A stretch of DNA of 64,000 bases. Origin: Opitutaceae bacterium (lineage in GTDB: Bacteria > Verrucomicrobiota > Verrucomicrobiia > Opitutales > Opitutaceae). The stretch is from contig JANQSC010000051.1 in the NCBI GenBank assembly GCA_028284235.1, positions 62,001-126,000 on the forward strand. The letters are read 5' to 3'. Below, one piece after another: positions 1 to 9,174 of the stretch. The notes below the pieces were generated by a model. The model worked only from the letters and a program-made list of their open reading frames with translations. It was not told the origin of the DNA and ran no database searches. The translations under genes and the position numbers were made by a program. The number at the start of each line of letters is the position of its first letter. The first letter of the stretch is position 1.

Positions 1-1
1 T

Positions 2-3000
2 CTGGGTTTGATTCCTGATGGCTTCGACGCGGGTTCTTCCCGCGACTTCGCGCTCTTTCGGTCCGAGTTGAGCCTGCCGAAGTACATCTGGTCGGGGAAA
101 GCCAATACGAATCTCTGGTGGGATATCTCGGGATCGACCACCAATTGGGACAACGACGTCGGCGAGAACTGGAGCGAGCCGCCCGGCGCGGACGGATTCG
201 AGGTTGTGGAAATTGGCGCTTTGTGGACTGTAAATCTGGATACCGCGCCGGCGAGTATCGGAAACTTGTCCAATCTCGGCGCTCTCGGCGTGAATCGGGC
301 GCTCACCATCCAGTTCGGGGCGGAAATCGAGCGGATGACCTTGGACGCCGACTTGATCGCGCATACGAACGTGGATCTATTAGGCGCTGATAACCGTTGG
401 CTCAGCGGCGCCTTGGATGGCGACGGCGGCGCGACGGTGGCGTTGGGCGGGACCTTTACGATTGCTCCGAGAAATTCGGATGCGATCGCGTTGCAGACGG
501 TCCTCAACGTGTCGGGCAAGGTGGTTCACGAGAACGAGCTCGTCGCTCTCGAAAGTGGTGAATCCGTAAAAGTGGGCTCGATCCAAATCGGACTAACCGG
601 TGAATACGAACTTGGGAGCGGAACAATCAACGACTTAACCGGTGGCGGCGGTCGCGTTTCCAATGACGGAACCCTCCGCAAAGTGGGAAGCGGAACCGGG
701 ACAGTGAATGCCCCTTACGAGAGCACGCTGGGAGAAATCTCCGTCGAGGGAGGAACGTTGCGATTCACTGACGGGGTTCAATTCAAGAGTTTGGGCAATC
801 AGGCGAGTGTATCCGGAAACGCGCTACTCGAATTTGGAAATGCTGGCACGGGCGACGAGGAAATTCAGATCGACGCCAGCGCCTCGGCGAGCGGGGCGGG
901 CACATTGCGTCTGGCTCACGGCGTCGCTCTCAAAGTTGGTGACGGAGCGAGCCCTGTGTTCGGGCTGACCGGATTCGACGGAGTCGGCTTGGAGATCGCG
1001 GACGCGACGGTGTCCGGGGAAGGGGGGATGCTGATTGGCAACGACGCGTTTCCGAATGCCCGAGCCACGTTTCTGGACGCGACCTTCGACTCGCTGGGCG
1101 GCGGACTCGTTAACAACGGGTTTCTGGAAATCGGAACGGAAGCGAATATAAATACGACGACCCTCACCTTGAGCGAAACGCAGTTGGTGAACAACGCGGT
1201 TGTTTCGCAGCATGGCGATGTAGATATCGTGCCCATTGAAGCTGGAGCTGTTGCCATTGACAACCACGGGACGTACACTTTTCCGGATACAGGCGATATC
1301 TTGGGCCCCAACACGATCGACGACTACCTCTTCAACAACGCCAGCGACGGGACTGTGGAAAAAAAGGGCCCGGGCATATCGCGCGTAGAGGCCAACTTCA
1401 TCAATCGTGGAACGCTCAAAGTCGCTTCGGGTACGCTTGCCCTTAGATTCGGAAGTTCGTTTCACGCCAACAGCAAACTCATATTCGGCGGCGGCGACCG
1501 CTTTATCACGGGAAAACTGGATTGGGGCGAATTGGGCGTCGATCTTCCGACGGAAATCGAGGGGAGTGTGCAAACAGAGGCAACTAGCTTTACAAGCGAA
1601 CGGCATGAACTCCGCATTAACAGTGGCGTCACTTTCTCGGAAGGGGCGACTCTCACTATTGGCGGCATCGAGACGAAATGGTCGGGGGGCGCGATCCAAG
1701 GTCCGGAATCTTCGAGCCTCAATATACCGAGTGGCGGTGTTTTCAGCATCTTGCCTGGGTCTTCCGGACCACGGGTTTTAAACGTGCCGGTTGAAAACCA
1801 CGGGCGTATTGATCAAAGCGCTACATTGTCCGGCGGCGGTACTTCCTTTGAGGATGCGGATACGCTCTCGAACCACAGATTCTACGTGATTAGCGACGAC
1901 GCGGATATTGAAAACTTGGAACTGACCCTGGAAAAGTCCTCGGAGCTAGTGGTTGCGAACGGATCGACATCCTCCCTCTCGAATCTACGTGTCATTGGTG
2001 GCGACGCTCGGGCGCGCACGACCATTACCGTTTCCCCTAACGCCACCTTGATCTTGGGCGGGGCGGGTGACAAGGACCGAGTGCTCATCGAGTCGGGTCC
2101 CGGTATTCAATTCATTGGTTCGGGAGCTCTCCAGGTCAAGGACACCGGGGTTATATTGTCGAATGTGCAGCGACTGGATATCGCAACCGAGGATGTGCTA
2201 ATAGAAAATGTGGAATTGGATGCGGCGCCGACGGGATTTATTCGGTTTTCCAAGGTGGCAGGAATTGGTGAAACGGAGCCACCATTCACAATTAAAGAGA
2301 CCCAATTCAACGAAGTGAATCTTGTGACGCAACGTCCGCTAAACCTGGAAGGGGACATTTATATCGAAGGCGGAAAGATCAGACTGGAAGAGGACGGCGA
2401 GTTGAAGCTCTCCAGCGCGAATCTCACGAATATGGGTGGAGCGGATATTGTCGCCGCTAATGCTGTTGCTCGAATCGAGATGCTGGGCGTAAGCTCGATC
2501 GGTACTGAGGAAGACAAATTTACCTTCGAAGGGATTGAAAAAGTGGGGTTTGTCGTAAAGCAGTTTTCGACTGCGACGGTGAATGCGCTCTATACGGATT
2601 CAGAGAGCGGCACGGTTTCGATCATATCGGAAGACGAAGAATTAAGAGCGGGTATTTGGATTGTAGAGCCGGATGGCGTGCTTGAACTGGATGGCGGAGC
2701 TCCGATATCCACCTTGGGCAGGGCCGCGTTAGTCGTCCTCAAAGGCTCGGGAACGTTCAACAATCTGCCGAATGTCACTGGCCCATTTACGAACAACGGA
2801 TATTTGCAATTGAGCGACAACGCTCAACTCGAAGTCTCGGGGACCTTCACGAACAACAACATCGTCAGCCTCAAATCAGGAGGTTCCATCAGCGCCCCGG
2901 GATACCGTGGAAAACCCGCGTCTGTCTTGTCTGGGAAATCGGGCGAGATCAACGGCAACGTAGAGCTCGAGGGCAAGGCGGAGCCTGGAGAGAGCGCGGT

Positions 3001-3874
3001 CGACGACAGCGACCTGGTGACTCGATTGGCGTCGATCATCGACCGCGACGATGAGCCAATCACGCTGCACGGAGGCGTGTCCTCCGCGTCGCTCAGAGCG
3101 ACGCAATCGCTGGGAACGCTCGCCACGCTCGCCGAGGTGAACGAAGATGCGATTGGCGTCATCACCATCAATGGGAACCTCACGCAAGCCGCGACGAGCG
3201 TGATCGAGCTCGATCTCGCGGGGCCGAACCCGGAAGAGCAGGACCGGCTCATCGTGAACGGCACAGCGACTCTCGCCGGAACTCTGCGTATTTCCGCGGC
3301 TGATACGATTCCCGCCGACGGGACGGCGTTCGCGCCCATTACGGCCACTTCGATCGAAGGCAGTTTCGACAGCGTCGTGTTCGACGTTCCCACCGGGCGA
3401 TTGCTCTTTGACGTGGAGATTGGCGATACCGGCGTGACCGCCTCCGCGAATGTTCTCGACGTCAGTACCTACGCCGAGTGGCGGGCCGCTGTATTCACAA
3501 CGGAAGAACAAGCAGACGATTCGATCAGCGGAATTCTCGCCGACCCGGACGAAGACGGATTGATCAACCTGTTGGAGTACGCTCTCGACGGGAATCCGCG
3601 TGTCGGAACCCCCGCGCTGGTGGGCATCGAGATCGACCGGAACGCGGAAGGCGCGCCGGAACACGTCACTGTCGACTTCCCTTGGGCGAACGGGATGACG
3701 GACGTGGCGTATCGAATCGAGTACTCTACCGACTTGGTAAACTGGGCCACGCTTGACGCGACCCTCGTTGGTTCGGAAGACCTGGGGCTGGCGACGCTCA
3801 CGACGCTGTCGGGATCGGTCGCGGCGCAAAGCGGTGATCCGTTATTCGCTCGGCTCGTCGTATCGGAGCTTTAG
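2..3874 (+). CDS. Giant exported beta-helix/autotransporter-like protein, 5' truncated
   Basis: The reading frame is open to the left edge of the window, so the N-terminus and any signal peptide are missing; about 1290 residues are visible. The protein is rich in Gly, Asn, Thr and Ser and repeats short strand-forming units of the kind F-x-N-N-G and G-T-L, as in the autotransporter-associated or filamentous beta-helix repeats of large secreted proteins. Near the C-terminus (about 30 residues into the last 138) is an acidic DPDEDG stretch followed by a LINLLEYALDGNP-like segment, which I know from many exported Opitutia proteins and which resembles a calcium-binding turn. No outer-membrane beta-barrel translocator is seen after it. 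Likely a cell-surface or secreted adhesin or matrix protein; the exact role is not recognised. Confidence 0.7.
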   Translation: MGLIPDGFDAGSSRDFALFRSELSLPKYIWSGKANTNLWWDISGSTTNWDNDVGENWSEPPGADGFEVVEIGALWTVNLDTAPASIGNLSNLGALGVNRALTIQFGAEIERMTLDADLIAHTNVDLLGADNRWLSGALDGDGGATVALGGTFTIAPRNSDAIALQTVLNVSGKVVHENELVALESGESVKVGSIQIGLTGEYELGSGTINDLTGGGGRVSNDGTLRKVGSGTGTVNAPYESTLGEISVEGGTLRFTDGVQFKSLGNQASVSGNALLEFGNAGTGDEEIQIDASASASGAGTLRLAHGVALKVGDGASPVFGLTGFDGVGLEIADATVSGEGGMLIGNDAFPNARATFLDATFDSLGGGLVNNGFLEIGTEANINTTTLTLSETQLVNNAVVSQHGDVDIVPIEAGAVAIDNHGTYTFPDTGDILGPNTIDDYLFNNASDGTVEKKGPGISRVEANFINRGTLKVASGTLALRFGSSFHANSKLIFGGGDRFITGKLDWGELGVDLPTEIEGSVQTEATSFTSERHELRINSGVTFSEGATLTIGGIETKWSGGAIQGPESSSLNIPSGGVFSILPGSSGPRVLNVPVENHGRIDQSATLSGGGTSFEDADTLSNHRFYVISDDADIENLELTLEKSSELVVANGSTSSLSNLRVIGGDARARTTITVSPNATLILGGAGDKDRVLIESGPGIQFIGSGALQVKDTGVILSNVQRLDIATEDVLIENVELDAAPTGFIRFSKVAGIGETEPPFTIKETQFNEVNLVTQRPLNLEGDIYIEGGKIRLEEDGELKLSSANLTNMGGADIVAANAVARIEMLGVSSIGTEEDKFTFEGIEKVGFVVKQFSTATVNALYTDSESGTVSIISEDEELRAGIWIVEPDGVLELDGGAPISTLGRAALVVLKGSGTFNNLPNVTGPFTNNGYLQLSDNAQLEVSGTFTNNNIVSLKSGGSISAPGYRGKPASVLSGKSGEINGNVELEGKAEPGESAVDDSDLVTRLASIIDRDDEPITLHGGVSSASLRATQSLGTLATLAEVNEDAIGVITINGNLTQAATSVIELDLAGPNPEEQDRLIVNGTATLAGTLRISAADTIPADGTAFAPITATSIEGSFDSVVFDVPTGRLLFDVEIGDTGVTASANVLDVSTYAEWRAAVFTTEEQADDSISGILADPDEDGLINLLEYALDGNPRVGTPALVGIEIDRNAEGAPEHVTVDFPWANGMTDVAYRIEYSTDLVNWATLDATLVGSEDLGLATLTTLSGSVAAQSGDPLFARLVVSEL

Positions 3875-3883
3875 TTACTCTCT

Positions 3884-4107
3884 GAAGTGCCCAATAAATC
3901 GGAATTATTCAACAAATCACTCGTGTTCCCGCTCTGTGTATAGGGGTCAATTTAACTTTGTTCTATGCCTAAAAACGCGCCGGGACGGCACGTTCCACCC
4001 TTGAAACAGGAAGATAAGGTGGAACCCGCCGTCCCGGCGGGTTTATGTTGACGCGTATGCGCTCAGCGGGCCCAGAACTACGGGAATGCGACTAGTTAGA
4101 CACTCTC
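3884..4107. repeat. Degenerate MITE-like inverted-repeat element (E2) with a nested palindrome
   Basis: The left end, GAAGTGCCCAATAAATC at 3884-3900, and the right end, GACACTCTC at 4099-4107, match the two termini of the much better preserved element at 19461-19668, allowing several substitutions. The element begins just after the stop codon of the upstream gene and carries a separate palindrome at 3975-4042. This is pattern matching by eye; the degeneracy keeps confidence moderate. Confidence 0.45.
3975..4042. repeat. CGCCGGGACG-type intergenic palindrome (C1)
   Basis: The left arm, CGCGCCGGGACGGCACGTTC, is mirrored by a right arm ending CGTCCCGGCGGG, with GGTGGAAC and GTTCCACC pairing between them around a short AT-rich loop. 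Related copies are at 39006-39079 and 48598-48665. It could also act as a transcription terminator for the upstream gene, although no T-tract follows. Confidence 0.75.
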
Positions 4108-4121
4108 ACAAGATACGCAGT

Positions 4122-4751
4122 ATGATAGTCGGAAAAAGGCATATACGAATTCTGGCAGCGAGCGCTTCGCTATTATTGGCATTCGCGACAAGCGTTTGGG
4201 CGGAGCCGGTAAACGTGAGACTCGCTACGAGCACAGGCGTCATTCGCATGGAGCTCTACCCGGACAAGGCGCCGATAACGGTTGCGAATTTCTTGAAATA
4301 TATCGATGCGGAGGCCTTCGACGAAGGACGGTTCTATCGAGTCGTTCGCATGGACAACCAGGAGCAAAACACGATCAAGATTGAAGTGATACAAGGCGGC
4401 TTGATGATTGGCGATGCGCCGCCGTCGTTTCCGCCGATTCCGCTAGAACGAACCAATGCGACCGGTCTCAAGCACGTCCATGGAGCGGTCTCGATGGCCC
4501 GATCCGTGCCCGATTCCGGGACATCTGAGTTTTTCATCTGCATCAACGATCAGCCCAGCCTCGACTACGGAGGGCAGCGCAATCCGGACGGACAAGGGTT
4601 TGCCGCGTTTGGTCACGTCATCGAAGGAATGGACGTTGTTTTGCGGATACAAGGAATGGAAACCGATACTCCCGACCCGAACAATCTGCAATACACAAGC
4701 GGCCAGTCGCTCCTGGAGCCGGTACGATTTATCTCTTTCGAGCGGGAGTGA
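4122..4751 (+). CDS. Exported cyclophilin-type peptidyl-prolyl cis-trans isomerase
   Basis: The 209-residue protein carries a signal peptide (basic n-region, Leu/Ala core, cleavage near VWA-EP) followed by one cyclophilin domain. Recognisable family motifs are FYRV with the catalytic Arg (about R73), VIQGG (Q91), SMAR and SEFFI, then FGHVIEGMDVV. It should catalyse prolyl isomerisation of proteins in the periplasm. An in-frame ATG at 4086 would add 12 residues, but those codons lie in the right end of the repeat element at 3884-4107 and would give an abnormally long n-region, so 4122 is preferred. It converges on the sulfatase gene ending at 4787. Confidence 0.88.
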   Translation: MIVGKRHIRILAASASLLLAFATSVWAEPVNVRLATSTGVIRMELYPDKAPITVANFLKYIDAEAFDEGRFYRVVRMDNQEQNTIKIEVIQGGLMIGDAPPSFPPIPLERTNATGLKHVHGAVSMARSVPDSGTSEFFICINDQPSLDYGGQRNPDGQGFAAFGHVIEGMDVVLRIQGMETDTPDPNNLQYTSGQSLLEPVRFISFERE

Positions 4752-4786
4752 GTGATTGGAGTTTCCCTACAGTCGCTCCTCGTTTC

Positions 4787-6178
4787 TCAACGAGATTCTA
4801 ATTTCCGCGAGTCCCCAATCGGCCTTTGCTCGCTCCCGGCGATGCGCTCGCTTCCTCGGGCCTGGCCGAGCGCGCGGCGAACACTAGTCGCTTCCTCGGT
4901 TAATTCCGCAACGATTTCTGGCTGGGCGGCGGCAACGTTTCGCGTTTCGCCGATGTCGGTGCCGAGATTTACGAGGAAGGGCTCGGCAAGCGGGGTGAAT
5001 CGTTCTCTCCCCGCTTTCTGCCACCAAGGGACGTCCTCAAGTTGTCGCGGGAGGTGGAGCTTCCAGTTGTTTTTGCGGATCGCCTGTAGATTGTTGTCGT
5101 TGTAAAAGTACTCGAACTCCCTGGGCGGGCTGAGCGAGTGACCCTGCAAGAGCGGCCAGATGTTTCGGCCGTCCAATGTTCGGTCTTCTGGAAGGTCCGC
5201 GCCGGTGATTGCCGCAATTGTGGGGAAAACGTCCATGGAGCTGATTGGCGTTTCGCACACTCTTCCTGCGGGAAGATTGCGGGGCCAATTGAATATGGCG
5301 GGGACACGATGGCCGCCCTCGAAGGTGTTGTATTTGCTGCCGCGCAACGGGCCGGAGGATCCAAATTCCGTGGCGTACTTGGGGAGCGGCCCGTTGTCGC
5401 TGGTGAAAATGACAAGCGTGTTTTCCTCTATTTCGAGCTCCTCGAGCGTATCCAAAATCGTCCCTACGCTCGCGTCGAGTTCCACGATGATGTCTCCATA
5501 GTCGCCCGCGCGCGAGGAACCCGCGAACGCGGGATTGGGTTGCAGCGGAACGTGCGGATAGTTGTGAGCGAGGTAGAGGAAGAAGGGGGCGCTTTGATTC
5601 TCTGTAATGAAAGTGACAGCGCTCTCAGTGTAGTTGGCGGTGAGTTGTGAAAGGTCGGTGACTTCCTCGGTCACCGTTCGTCCTTCGAAAGAGCGCTTGT
5701 CGTGATTGTAGTTGGACGGCATTCCGGAGTAGCTGTCGAATCCCTGATTCAAGGGATGGAAGACGTCGTCGAATCCGAGATGCCACTTGCCGATCATTCC
5801 GGTCGTGTAGCCCTGCGCTTTCAGCATCTCGGCAATGGTGATCTCGTCGGGGTGCAGGCCCAGATGACGATGTTCGGGGCGCTTGGGACTGATGCCGTTG
5901 GGAATTCCGGCTCGCTGCGGATAGGATCCGGTCAGGAGCGCGGCTCTCGAGGGCGTGCAAATGTTCGCCGCCGTTCTGTATTCCGTGGCCCGAACTCCTT
6001 GCGTCGCCATTTGATCGATACGTGGAGTGTCGATAAACTTGGATCCGTAACAGCTTAAATCGCCATAACCGAGATCGTCGGTTAGAATGAGAATGACATT
6101 CGTCTGGGCGGCGGAGAGTGTCGCGCACAGCGTGGCAGCGAAGGCAAGTCTGCAAAGCGCGAGTCTACTCGCGCTCAT
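4787..6178 (-). CDS. Sulfatase (type I, Cys-type), b-type paralogue
   Basis: 463 residues with a signal peptide (about 1-24). N-terminal metal Asp pair LTDDLGYGD (D34, D35); the sulfatase signature C-T-P-S-R at residues 74-78, whose Cys is converted to formylglycine; KWHLG at 131-135; TSDNG at 259-263; and a shorter C-terminal subdomain. It should hydrolyse sulfate esters, probably on polysaccharide fragments in the periplasm or outside the cell. The start codon overlaps the stop of the upstream sulfatase (ATGA at 6175-6178), indicating translational coupling. The sequence is closer to the sulfatases at 7759-9174 and 19871-21226 than to its immediate upstream neighbour. Substrate unknown. Confidence 0.93.
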   Translation of the reverse strand: MSASRLALCRLAFAATLCATLSAAQTNVILILTDDLGYGDLSCYGSKFIDTPRIDQMATQGVRATEYRTAANICTPSRAALLTGSYPQRAGIPNGISPKRPEHRHLGLHPDEITIAEMLKAQGYTTGMIGKWHLGFDDVFHPLNQGFDSYSGMPSNYNHDKRSFEGRTVTEEVTDLSQLTANYTESAVTFITENQSAPFFLYLAHNYPHVPLQPNPAFAGSSRAGDYGDIIVELDASVGTILDTLEELEIEENTLVIFTSDNGPLPKYATEFGSSGPLRGSKYNTFEGGHRVPAIFNWPRNLPAGRVCETPISSMDVFPTIAAITGADLPEDRTLDGRNIWPLLQGHSLSPPREFEYFYNDNNLQAIRKNNWKLHLPRQLEDVPWWQKAGRERFTPLAEPFLVNLGTDIGETRNVAAAQPEIVAELTEEATSVRRALGQARGSERIAGSEQRPIGDSRKLESR

Positions 6179-7707
6179 GGCCGGGTTCCTTCGGCAGAGA
6201 CGATCGCCGCCAGTCGCTTTTTCATCGCGCGGGCGATTTCAGGATATTCGCGTATGACGTTCCGACTTTGTCGGAGATCGGAACTTAGATTGTAGAGCTG
6301 TTCGGCGGGTGCATCGGGTTTGAGGGCGCCATCTGCCATGTCGCTGTTGACCTGTCCCGAAAAGTGGATGGCAGGCGGCCCTCCAAAGCCGTGATCACCG
6401 ACGTTTTTGGCGCTAAAGCCACCGCCCGCCTGATTGGGGATGAACATCCAGTCGCCTTCGCGTAATGAAAGGTGAGTTTTGCGAAATGCGGCCAAGGCCA
6501 GGTGTTCGCGAATGGGATCGCTTGGATTGCCAGTGAGAGCGGGCAGGATGTTGAAGCTGTCGGGAGCTTCGTCTGTCGCTAGTTTTTCTCCTGTGAGAGC
6601 GGCGAGGGTGGCGCTCAGGTCGATGTTGCTCACGAGCTGGTCGGAGGTAGATCCGGCTGGAATCTGCCCGGGCCATCGGGCGATAAAGGGCACTCGATGC
6701 CCCCCTTCCCAAGCGTCAAATTTGAAGCCAAAGAGGTCTCCATTTTGATTGTGCCCGCGTCGCCAGGCTTCTTGTCCTCCTCGGTTGATCATACCGCCGT
6801 TGTCGCTGGTAAAGATGACGAGAGTGTTTTCAGCCAGACCTTCGGACTCCAGCGTATCCATGATCTCGCCGACCATCCAATCCAGCTCGTGAATGAAGTC
6901 GCCGTATGGACCGGCTTCACTCGTTCCTTGGAAGCGAGGATGGGGCGTGAAGGGGTGATGAATGTTGGTTGTCGAGAAGTAGAGGAAAAAGGGATCGTCC
7001 TTGTGTTCGCGTATCCATTCGATGGATTTCTCTGTGAGCGTCGTACCGACGTACTCGTCATCGTAGAGAGCGTGCGCTGCTTTGCCGCCACCGATCTCAT
7101 TGATCTTCATCTTTTCATCGAAGATGCGCGTTTCGGCGGTTTGACCATAGACGAGCGGGTCGTCGGGATCGAGTCCCACAACACGATAGTCTTCCACGTA
7201 AACGAAGGGTGGGTGGCTATTGACTACGGGCATTCCGAAGTAGTGGTCGAAACCCAATTCCAGAGGTCCAGGTTTGAGGTCTCCATTCCAATCGGGCGTT
7301 TCTTCGCCAAAACCGAGATGCCACTTGCCGATGCAGGCGGTTGCATAGCCAGCTCGCTTCATAACATCGGCTACGGTCGTACGGTCAGGATCGACGACTA
7401 AGCCCGTTTTTAGAAAAACAGGTGGCCAGAGGTCTACGCGAAAGGGGTATTGTCCTGTGAGCAGCGCGTAGCGCGAGGGCGTGCAGACTGCGGATGCAGA
7501 GTGGGCGTCGGTGAAACGACGCCCTTCGGAGGCTAAGCGATCAATGTTGGGCGTGCTCACTTTGGTAGCTCCGTAGCAACTGAGATCGCCGTAACCAAGA
7601 TCGTCGGCGAAGATTACGACGACATTTGGCGGGTCCGCGAAGACGTTAAACGACAAGAGTTGAATGAGCAAGACGGACAGGAAGGTGGGGCGTAGGGGCG
7701 TATTCAT
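6175..7707 (-). CDS. Sulfatase (type I, Cys-type), a-type paralogue
   Basis: 510 residues with a signal peptide ending near VFA. The metal Asp pair is in FADDLGYGD (D35, D36) and the formylglycine motif C-T-P-S-R is at 75-79, followed by KWHLGFG. It shares with the genes at 9171-10748 and 10844-12412 the long insert DWNGDLKPGPLELGFD and the following HPPFVYVE-type segment, which marks these three as recent paralogues. An arylsulfatase A-like enzyme acting outside the cytoplasm on an unknown sulfated glycan. It overlaps the following sulfatase by four bases and lies 51 bp downstream of the preceding one, so all are probably co-transcribed. Confidence 0.93.
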   Translation of the reverse strand: MNTPLRPTFLSVLLIQLLSFNVFADPPNVVVIFADDLGYGDLSCYGATKVSTPNIDRLASEGRRFTDAHSASAVCTPSRYALLTGQYPFRVDLWPPVFLKTGLVVDPDRTTVADVMKRAGYATACIGKWHLGFGEETPDWNGDLKPGPLELGFDHYFGMPVVNSHPPFVYVEDYRVVGLDPDDPLVYGQTAETRIFDEKMKINEIGGGKAAHALYDDEYVGTTLTEKSIEWIREHKDDPFFLYFSTTNIHHPFTPHPRFQGTSEAGPYGDFIHELDWMVGEIMDTLESEGLAENTLVIFTSDNGGMINRGGQEAWRRGHNQNGDLFGFKFDAWEGGHRVPFIARWPGQIPAGSTSDQLVSNIDLSATLAALTGEKLATDEAPDSFNILPALTGNPSDPIREHLALAAFRKTHLSLREGDWMFIPNQAGGGFSAKNVGDHGFGGPPAIHFSGQVNSDMADGALKPDAPAEQLYNLSSDLRQSRNVIREYPEIARAMKKRLAAIVSAEGTRP

Positions 7708-7758
7708 GATTTGGGGAAAGAAACGAATGCGATTGAGGGAATGAGCTTGTTTGGCTTG

Positions 7759-9174
7759 TCAGCGGCCTCCGAGCGGGCGAACTTCGGGTCCAGGATTGTC
7801 GGGTCCGTCACCGAGCGTTTCACGGGCGCCCGCTGCCAATTTCTGGAGGCGGCGGACGACGGTAGGATGTTGATCGACGAGATTGTGGGTTTCGCCGACG
7901 TCGGAATCGAGGTCGAAGAGGCTGAGCGGGACGCCGCGGAGTTCGCTTCCATGCCCGGGGAGACCGCCACCCCCTCCGCTCCAGACGCGGTAGCTACCGG
8001 GGAATACGAGCTTCCACTTCCCTTGGCGAACGGCGCTGAGTCGTTGTCCGGAGTAGTGGAAAAAGGCGCGGTCGTTTTCCTCTTTCGGTTTCCCGTCGAA
8101 CAAGAATTGGATGTCGACGCCGTCGACCGGGCGATCTTCCGGCAGTTCCGCTCCGGCGAGCTGGGCGAAGGTTGGCAGCAGGTCGATGGTCGAGGCGAAG
8201 TGTTCGTTAGCGACGCCGCTTTTGATCGATCCGGGCCAGGTCATAATGCCCGGTACGCGGTAGCCTCCTTCGAAGAAGGTGCCTTTCCCTTCGCGCAGCG
8301 GGCCGGCGCTTCCGCCGTGGTCGCCGTAGCGGAGCCAGGGTCCGTTGTCGGAGGTGAATACGACCAGCGTCTTGTCGCGGATGCCGTTTTCGTCGAGAGC
8401 GTCGAGAATTTCTCCCACGCTCCAGTCGATCTCCGCGATGACGTCGCCGTATTCGCTATGTTGGGACGCGTCGGTGAATTCCTCCGATGTGTAGAGCGGA
8501 ACGTGAGGCATGGGATGCGGGAGATAGACAAAGAACGGGTTGTCTTTGTTTTTCTCGATGAACTCGACGGTCCGCTGGGTCAATTTCTGGGTGTGGAGTT
8601 TTTGGTCGTCGGGAGTGAGCTGCTTTTTTATGACGGTAGTCCCTTCGTAGAGCGGAAGTATGGGGAAATTGTAGCGGGTTCCGTTTTCGGGATGGAGCTC
8701 CCACATGTCGTGCGAGTAAGGCACGCCGTAGAACGTGTCAAAACCCTGGCTGGTCGGCAGGAATTGCGGCAGGTGTCCGAGATGCCATTTGCCGAAGCAC
8801 GCGGTCGCGTAGCCGACTTGCTTGAGGACGTCGGCGATGGTCCATTCGTCGGTGTGCAGGCCGGTGTTCGAATTCGGTCCGAAGTTGCCGTTTACACTGA
8901 TACGTTTCGGGTAGCAACCGGTTAGAATGGCCGCGCGGGAAGGGCTGCACACGGCGTAGCCTACATGGAAGTCGGTGAAGACCATGCCTTCGCGAGCCAT
9001 GCGATCGAGATGCGGGGTGGCGTAGCCCTCGGCACCGAAGGGACCGATGTCGGCGTAGCCCATGTCGTCGCAGAAGATGACGATGAAGTTCGGCTTGGAT
9101 TGGGCGGTGGCGGTGAGCGCCAGGAAGCAGAGGGTGCAGACTGCGCGTAGGCTGAAAGGGTTTAGAAGTGTCAT
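7759..9174 (-). CDS. Sulfatase (type I, Cys-type), b-type paralogue
   Basis: 471 residues from the ATG at 9174, which overlaps the upstream sulfatase stop by ATGA (9171-9174). A longer in-frame reading to 9474 has no plausible signal peptide and is antisense-free noise inside the neighbouring gene, so it was not used. The signal peptide ends near TATA. Metal Asp pair FCDDMGYAD (D36, D37), formylglycine motif C-S-P-S-R at 76-80, KWHLGH and TSDNGPW follow. Compared with the a-type neighbours the C-terminal region is shorter and Gly-rich. Predicted exported sulfate ester hydrolase with unknown glycan specificity. Confidence 0.92.
   Translation of the reverse strand: MTLLNPFSLRAVCTLCFLALTATAQSKPNFIVIFCDDMGYADIGPFGAEGYATPHLDRMAREGMVFTDFHVGYAVCSPSRAAILTGCYPKRISVNGNFGPNSNTGLHTDEWTIADVLKQVGYATACFGKWHLGHLPQFLPTSQGFDTFYGVPYSHDMWELHPENGTRYNFPILPLYEGTTVIKKQLTPDDQKLHTQKLTQRTVEFIEKNKDNPFFVYLPHPMPHVPLYTSEEFTDASQHSEYGDVIAEIDWSVGEILDALDENGIRDKTLVVFTSDNGPWLRYGDHGGSAGPLREGKGTFFEGGYRVPGIMTWPGSIKSGVANEHFASTIDLLPTFAQLAGAELPEDRPVDGVDIQFLFDGKPKEENDRAFFHYSGQRLSAVRQGKWKLVFPGSYRVWSGGGGGLPGHGSELRGVPLSLFDLDSDVGETHNLVDQHPTVVRRLQKLAAGARETLGDGPDNPGPEVRPLGGR

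Noticed and set aside
7711..8925. A 404-residue plus-strand open frame across the sulfatase gene
   Set aside because: Antisense to a sulfatase with complete motifs; no support as a real protein.
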